From Enterobacter genomosp. O (lineage in GTDB: Bacteria > Pseudomonadota > Gammaproteobacteria > Enterobacterales > Enterobacteriaceae): a DNA stretch of 64,000 nucleotides. A model generated the notes under the pieces. It was given only the letters and a program-made list of their open reading frames with translations. It had not been told where the DNA came from and searched no databases. Positions 59,165 to 64,000 of this stretch are shown in pieces. The DNA lies in NCBI RefSeq assembly GCF_001022965.1, contig NZ_LECZ01000027.1, positions 62,001 through 126,000 of the forward strand, written 5' to 3'. Positions within the stretch are counted from its first letter, which is position 1, and every line of letters starts with the position of its first letter. Position numbers and translations under genes: made by a program.

Positions 59165-59470
59165 TTAAGGTATTTTATATGAAGTGGCTATCTTACTAAT
59201 TTTAAACGACATTATCCAGTGTCGTTTATCCCTGAGGGCATCCTGGGGCAGGAGCGTTTGCAGTCGCTCATTCAGCATGCCTGCCTGATCGGCGTTCATA
59301 CCAACTATCCACTTTGAATATACCTCATAAACCATCTTAGCATTTTCACGGCCCATCTGACTCGCTATAAACGAAGGTTTCGCCCCGGCAGACGCCATCC
59401 AGTTAGTCACTGTATGGCTTAGCTGAAAAAAATAACTATAGATTTCTGCCTGTAATCTTACGACTGACAT
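59165..59470 (-). pseudogene. C-terminal remnant of a phage-type tyrosine integrase
   Basis: The 101-codon frame contains QLSHTVTNWMASAGAKPSF and IASQMGRENAKMVYEVYSKW, then GMNADQAGMLNERL, the ending of P4/lambda-like integrases (usual forms RHTFASW.LSAGA and QMGHENAQMVYEVYAKW). Here the catalytic Arg of the RHT block is Ser and the His of MGH is Arg, while the tyrosine region remains. The first two thirds of the enzyme are absent, and the last 20 residues look foreign. I read it as a dead fragment left by an element beside sapA; a small expressed protein cannot be excluded. Confidence 0.78.
59203..59228. repeat. Inverted repeat at the end of the integrase remnant
   Basis: TAAACGACA and TGTCGTTTA, arms of 9 bp, flank an 8-base loop just upstream of sapA. 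It could be a hairpin or an old element end. No matching direct repeat was found in the window. Confidence 0.4.
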
Positions 59471-59894
59471 TAATATTGGTGAATTGTCTTAAAATCCACT
59501 CATTGATATTAATTCCGACATGAAATTTCATGATAATGTGCACGGTGTTTATATCGTGCAAACAACACGCTAGCGTGTGAATTTTTATAGTGGATGCGTA
59601 TTGTTATAAGAAATATTCAGTAAAAGCATATTTGCCCAAGTAATTGTTGCCGTCATGATAATGATGGTTTATATACTGGCTCTCTGAGCCTGCAATTTGT
59701 CTGAGCGAAAGGAGTGCCAGAGGAAAATGAAAATCTACAACGTTTAGGAAAATTACATATTTCATATTGTCGAGCCGAACGTCAATTTCCTGTTAATTTG
59801 TTGGGTTTCGATATTCATCGTGATGTGGTTTCAATAATGACGTCTAATAGTCACTCTGAAATGTGACAACGGCTAAGATATCAAAGGCTTATGG
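59471..59894. other. AT-rich region ahead of the type I secretion operon
   Basis: About 420 bp without a supportable gene. It is markedly AT-rich, and should carry the promoter of the secretion operon (plus) and part of the sapA upstream region (minus). No secreted-substrate gene is here. The ABC exporter ribosome site is AAAGG at about 59883. Confidence 0.5.
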
Positions 59895-61619
59895 ATGAGC
59901 AAACCCTTGCAGGTATTTAAGAATTTTACACATGCGCGCTTGCGGTTATTTGTGATTATTGCTTTTTTCTCTTCAGTAATAAATGTACTGATGCTTACGC
60001 CTTCAATTTATATGCTGCAGGTCTACGATCGCGCGCTGTCATCCGGGAATACGACAACCCTCTTTATGTTGACCTTGTTGGTGTTATTTATGTTCACCAT
60101 CATGGCACTTATGGATTATTCCCGTGGCATCATCATTATCAGATTAGGTAATCAGTTTGATAACGCTCTTTCGCCTGTACTGTATACCGCAGCATGTGAA
60201 AGCAATCTCGTTAAGCGTAGTCCTAATGCCGGGCAGGCTATCAGCGACCTCGCCGTCATTCGCCAGTTTGTTACCGGTCCGGCGTTATTCGCCGTTTTTG
60301 ATTCGATCTGGTTTCCTGTCTACATAGGCGTCATTTTTCTTTTTAATACCTGGCTCGGATTGTTCTCTCTTTCAGGCGCGTTTGTGCTGCTGGCTCTGGC
60401 TTTTATTAATGAAAAAATAACGCGTCAGCTTTTAAATGAAGCGGGTGGTTATGCCCTGGTGTCTAATCATCAAGCTAACAGCACCTTGCAATGCGCTGAG
60501 ACGCTGCAGGCGCTGGGGATGACTGAAAACGTCAAGGCGCGCTGGTGGCGAGCACATCGACAGTTCCTTTACTGCCAGAGTGCGGCCAGTGAACGTGCTG
60601 TTTTTATGTCTGCCATCACCAAAACGGTACGTATGGCACTCCAGTCGCTCATGCTGGGGCTTGGCTGCTGGCTGGCGATTCTGGGAGATATCTCGCCGGG
60701 CATGATGATCGCAGGCTCTATTTTGCTTGGAAGAGCGCTGGCACCGGTTGAACAACTCATCAGCGTGGCGAAAGGGTACCGGTCAGCTCGCCAGGCATGG
60801 GGGCGCATGGTTCATTTGACAAGCGAGTTCCCACCGGCGCAGGAGAGCATTCGTCTGCCGGAGGCACAAGGGCTGCTCACGGTGGAGAATGTCACCGTCT
60901 TCCCGCCTGGAAACTCCCGGCAGCCCATACTGCACAATATCAATCTGCGGGTAGAACCGGGTGAGGTGCTGGGGATTGTGGGGGCCAGTGCATCAGGAAA
61001 ATCCTGTCTCGCCAGGGTGTTATGCGGTGTCTGGCCCGCCGGAGAAGGGGACGTCAGGCTGGATGGGGCAGATATTTATCAATGGCAGAAGCAGAAGCCA
61101 GGTCCCGGAATCGGTTACCTGCCGCAGGACGTTGCGCTCTTCACGGGGACCATCGCTGAGAATATTGCGCATTTTGGTGAGATCGATTCAACGCAACTGA
61201 TCGCTACTGCAAAGATGGCCGGCATTCATGAAATGATTTTGCGCATGCCTGAAGGCTATAACACCCTGACCGGCGAGCAGGGTACGGCCCTTTCGGGCGG
61301 ACAAAAACAACGCATTGGCCTGGCTCGTGCGCTGTACGGCAACCCGGCGCTGGTGATCCTTGATGAGCCCAACGCTAACCTGGATGAATCGGGCGAAAAG
61401 GCCTTACAGCAGGTTATCCGGCAGCTTAAACAACAGAAGAAAAGCGTCGTCATCATTTCTCATCGTCCAGGTATTTTGCCGCTGACCAGTCACCTGCTCG
61501 TTCTGGAGGGGGGTAAATCAAAGCTTTATGGCCCGACAGAACAACTCTTACAGCAGTCAACTCGCCCGGTGAATCAGAGTAAAAGCGTCCCCGTAGAACA
61601 AGGAAAAGTCCATGCATGA
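59895..61619 (+). CDS. Type I secretion ABC exporter (PrtD/HasD/LipB type)
   Basis: The 574-residue fused permease-ATPase has a membrane domain with six helices (about 20-300, from ARLRLFVIIAFFSSVINVLM) and an ATPase domain (about 330-560) with Walker A GASASGKSC, signature ALSGGQKQRIGLARAL and Walker B LVILDEPNANLD. No N-terminal C39 peptidase domain is present, so the cargo should have an uncleaved C-terminal signal, as for RTX proteases or HasA. It is the first gene of a three-gene unit and overlaps the adaptor by eight bases. The cargo is not identified. Confidence 0.92.
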   Translation: MSKPLQVFKNFTHARLRLFVIIAFFSSVINVLMLTPSIYMLQVYDRALSSGNTTTLFMLTLLVLFMFTIMALMDYSRGIIIIRLGNQFDNALSPVLYTAACESNLVKRSPNAGQAISDLAVIRQFVTGPALFAVFDSIWFPVYIGVIFLFNTWLGLFSLSGAFVLLALAFINEKITRQLLNEAGGYALVSNHQANSTLQCAETLQALGMTENVKARWWRAHRQFLYCQSAASERAVFMSAITKTVRMALQSLMLGLGCWLAILGDISPGMMIAGSILLGRALAPVEQLISVAKGYRSARQAWGRMVHLTSEFPPAQESIRLPEAQGLLTVENVTVFPPGNSRQPILHNINLRVEPGEVLGIVGASASGKSCLARVLCGVWPAGEGDVRLDGADIYQWQKQKPGPGIGYLPQDVALFTGTIAENIAHFGEIDSTQLIATAKMAGIHEMILRMPEGYNTLTGEQGTALSGGQKQRIGLARALYGNPALVILDEPNANLDESGEKALQQVIRQLKQQKKSVVIISHRPGILPLTSHLLVLEGGKSKLYGPTEQLLQQSTRPVNQSKSVPVEQGKVHA

Positions 61620-62925
61620 TACCGATGCGCTGAAGACGCCTCTTGTTGACGTCATTCCATTTGTCCGCTTTGGCTGGATCGTGCTGCTGGCAGGTCTGGG
61701 CTCTTTTTTGCTCTGGGCTGCCCTGGCTCCTCTGGATAAAGGTGTTGTGTCTTCCGGAACAGTGGTGGTCGACGGATACCGTAAGGCCATACAGGCTCCC
61801 ATCGGCGGCGTGGTGACAAAAATCGCGGTCAGAGAGGGTCAGACGGTACATAAGGGCGACCTGCTCGTGATGCTCAGCCAGCAAACCTCACTCGCCCAGC
61901 TCTCTGCTGCGCGCCAGCATTATCTGACTTCGCTTATTGCTGAAAGCCGTCTTCGATCGGAGCTGGCTGGCATGCAAACGCTGACATTGCCCCCTGAGGC
62001 AGAGGAAGAGGCTCTGCAGGATGCCATGAAGCCAATTGTCTTACAGCAAAGCCAGCTTATGCATGCCCGGCAGGAGGCGCTGAAAAACGCCCAGCAAAAC
62101 GACGCTCAGGCCATTGCGGGGCTGGCGCGCCAGCGTGATTCTCTTTCCAGAACCTGCGAGACGAAAGAGCGAGGGCTCGCGCTGGTAAATCGTCAACTTA
62201 AAGACCTGAAGCCGCTGATGGAGGAAGGCTATTTTCCTCGTAACCGCTTTCTTGATATTCAGGTGCAATCTGCGTCACTGGCGGGCGAGGTGGGGGAAAC
62301 TCGCAGCAAAATAGTGGAATTAGGTAATCAGATTGAGCAGCTCAAGCGCAGCATGCAACAGCGGTTGATTGACAACCGGAAAGATATTGAAACGCAGATC
62401 GATCAGCTTCGCCTGCAGGTAAGTGAGAGTAAAAAACAGCTGACGCTCTCCGATGTCGATCTCGCGTTGACCCGAGTCGTGGCACCGCAGGACGGTGTGG
62501 TAATGAACCTCGCGCTTGCCAGCGATAGCGCGGTAGTAAGTGCGGGAGAGCAGCTTTTGGAGCTTGTCCCGCAGACATCCCCCCTGACTATCGACTCACA
62601 TATTGATGTGGCCTTGATTGATAAAGTTCATAAAGGCATGCCTGTCACCCTGATGTTCACTGCCTTTAACCAGCAAAGCACGCCGAGGATCCCGGCCCAG
62701 GTATCACTGGTTTCGGCGGATCGCCAGACAGATCCCACTACCCAGCAGCCGTACTACAAGATTCAGATCGCCGTTTCGCCAGAGGGCATGAAAAAGCTGG
62801 AAAGTGAAGATATTAAACCCGGTATGCCGGTAGAGGTCTTTATTAAAGCCGGAGAGCGCTCGCTATTGAGCTATCTGTTGAAACCGATTGTGGATCGAGC
62901 GTCGCGGTCGTTCATCGAGGAATAA
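61612..62925 (+). CDS. HlyD-family periplasmic adaptor of the type I system
   Basis: The 437-residue membrane-fusion protein has a short cytoplasmic N-terminus, one membrane helix (VLLAGLGSFLLWAALAPL, about 21-38), the lipoyl-like start GTVVVDGYRKAIQAPIGGVV, a long coiled coil (about 90-280) and a beta-barrel end (IKPGMPVEVFIKAGERS). It links the inner-membrane exporter to the outer-membrane channel. It resembles PrtE/HasE/LipC in size. It overlaps the exporter gene by eight bases and touches the TolC-like gene by one base (TAATG). Confidence 0.92.
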   Translation: MHDTDALKTPLVDVIPFVRFGWIVLLAGLGSFLLWAALAPLDKGVVSSGTVVVDGYRKAIQAPIGGVVTKIAVREGQTVHKGDLLVMLSQQTSLAQLSAARQHYLTSLIAESRLRSELAGMQTLTLPPEAEEEALQDAMKPIVLQQSQLMHARQEALKNAQQNDAQAIAGLARQRDSLSRTCETKERGLALVNRQLKDLKPLMEEGYFPRNRFLDIQVQSASLAGEVGETRSKIVELGNQIEQLKRSMQQRLIDNRKDIETQIDQLRLQVSESKKQLTLSDVDLALTRVVAPQDGVVMNLALASDSAVVSAGEQLLELVPQTSPLTIDSHIDVALIDKVHKGMPVTLMFTAFNQQSTPRIPAQVSLVSADRQTDPTTQQPYYKIQIAVSPEGMKKLESEDIKPGMPVEVFIKAGERSLLSYLLKPIVDRASRSFIEE

Positions 62926-64000
62926 TGATGCTGAGTGCACACTTTACACGCGTTTTATTTTTTCTCGCACTGATGGCGCCGTTTTCAGCAGGTGCTTTAA
63001 CGCTTGCACAGGGCTGGTTCATGGCGCTGGATAACGATCCCCATTACCGTGCTGCCGTTAAGGATCAGCTTGCCGGGCAAGAATACATTCCCATTGGCCG
63101 CGCCGGGTTACTGCCAAAAATCAGCGTCAGCTATCAGCGCGCACCGCGTAACTGGCAGCGGCAGCAGTACCAGCAGTCAAATTTGCTGGGTGAGCGTTCT
63201 GAGGTGGTGCAGCATCAACAATATGACAGCCATTCGGGATCGCTTACCGTCGTTCAGCCGCTGTTTGATTACGACGCCTATGCGGGCTATCGCATCGGCA
63301 TCATCAAAAAATTGCAGTCTGATGAACGCTACCGAAGCAGCCTGATTGACCTGCAAAACCGCTTCATTACCGCATGGCTGGATGTTGCTGAGGCACACCA
63401 GCGGCTTGAGCTTGCAGCCCTACATCGCCAGGGTCTGCAAGAGCAGAAAAAGCAGACTCAGCGACAGTTTGAATCCGGAGAGGGGTCAATAACGGATGTC
63501 ACGGAAACCGCGTCTGCGCTCAGCCTTGCTGTTGCTGATGAGATAGAAGCGCGAGATACGCTTGATACGGCAAACGTTGCGCTTTCAGCGATAGTGGGCA
63601 TGGATCTGTCAGATACTTCAGCGCTGCCGACGCTCGGTGAAAAGCCTCTTAAGCTTCCGCTGGCATCGAGAGACTATCAATACTGGGAACGAAAAGCGTC
63701 CTCGCATAACCCCGATATTCTGTCTGCCGGGCACAGCGTGGAAGAAAAGCGCTATGAAATTGAGCGCAGCCGCGCTGGCGCGCTTCCCCGAATACAGCTT
63801 TACGCAATGCATTCTGAGAACGACTCCAGCAACGATAACACCATCAATCAGAAATATCGTACCGACAGCATAGGTATGCGCGTCAGTATGGATTTGTTCT
63901 CCGGCGGAGGCGTGTCTGCTTCCGTGCGCCAGGCGGCGGCCCGCTATGAGCAGGCAAAATATCTTCACGACGCGCAGCGGCTGGTTACCTATAGCGAAAT
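62925..64000 (+). CDS. TolC-family outer membrane channel of the type I system, cut at the window end
   Basis: The frame runs from ATG 62925 to the window end without a stop (358 codons seen). It begins with a signal peptide (MMLSAHFTRVLFFLALMAPF, cleavage near SAGA) and has the TolC/PrtF features of long helical segments (AHQRLELAALHRQGLQEQKK) and a second repeat SIGMRVSMDLFSGGGVSASV. It should form the outer channel of the secretion complex. The family is usually about 420-450 residues, so perhaps 70-90 are missing. Its start overlaps the adaptor stop. Confidence 0.9.
   Translation, partial: MMLSAHFTRVLFFLALMAPFSAGALTLAQGWFMALDNDPHYRAAVKDQLAGQEYIPIGRAGLLPKISVSYQRAPRNWQRQQYQQSNLLGERSEVVQHQQYDSHSGSLTVVQPLFDYDAYAGYRIGIIKKLQSDERYRSSLIDLQNRFITAWLDVAEAHQRLELAALHRQGLQEQKKQTQRQFESGEGSITDVTETASALSLAVADEIEARDTLDTANVALSAIVGMDLSDTSALPTLGEKPLKLPLASRDYQYWERKASSHNPDILSAGHSVEEKRYEIERSRAGALPRIQLYAMHSENDSSNDNTINQKYRTDSIGMRVSMDLFSGGGVSASVRQAAARYEQAKYLHDAQRLVTYSE

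Overview
The window is enterobacterial chromosome. Gene order follows the E. coli K-12 segment from adhE to the sap operon almost gene for gene (adhE, ychE, oppABCDF, yciU, clsA, yciY, yciI, tonB, yciABC, ompW, trp operon, rnm, yciO, rluB, btuR, yciK, sohB, yciN, topA, cysB, ymiA, acnA, ribA, pgpB, lapAB, pyrF, yciH, osmB, deoT, yciZ, pdeR/rpfR, rnb, yciW, fabI, sapFDCBA). Protein identities are high but not E. coli-like throughout, and the added genes (leuE, a MarR-GNAT fusion, yedEF next to ompW, rpfF) point to Enterobacter or a close relative. The genus is an inference from remembered proteins; no search was run.

Layout. 1-7783: start of adhE (minus), ychE, then oppABCDF for oligopeptide uptake. 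7795-13167: a variable stretch with a voltage-gated-type potassium channel carrying a zinc ribbon, yciU-clsA, yciY, a LeuE exporter, a MarR-GNAT regulator with a 41-bp palindromic promoter/operator, and yciI. 13168-19065: tonB, yciA, yciB, yciC, a YkgJ-type cysteine protein, ompW, an unknown secreted protein and yedEF. 19245-25979: the complete minus-strand trp operon (trpL, trpE, trpGD, trpCF, trpB, trpA) with promoter, operator and attenuator. 26056-36664: rnm-yciO, a RhtB-type exporter where E. coli has yciQ, rluB, yciK-btuR, sohB, yciN, topA and cysB. 37001-46429: three tiny proteins ahead of acnA, then ribA, pgpB, lapA-lapB, pyrF-yciH, osmB, deoT and yciZ. 46623-49480: rpfF and rpfR, a DSF-type fatty-acid signal synthase and its c-di-GMP receptor/turnover protein. 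49804-59159: rnb, yciW, fabI and the sapABCDF transporter. 59165-64000: a decayed phage integrase fragment followed by a type I secretion operon (ABC exporter, HlyD adaptor, TolC-like channel cut by the window end).

How the parts work together: Opp and Sap are related five-gene ABC systems. TonB energises outer-membrane uptake, including vitamin B12, which BtuR then adenosylates. YciB, YciC, ClsA, PgpB, LapA/LapB and FabI all act on the envelope or on lipid supply. CysB, TopA, DeoT and RpfR are regulators.

The best leads beyond the conserved backbone are the rpfF/rpfR pair, which E. coli retains only as the rpfR half; the type I secretion operon beside an integrase relic, with no substrate gene in view; the palindromic promoter of the MarR-GNAT gene; and the zinc-ribbon potassium channel in the place where E. 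coli keeps its kch neighbourhood. I found no tRNA, rRNA, complete insertion sequence or CRISPR array.
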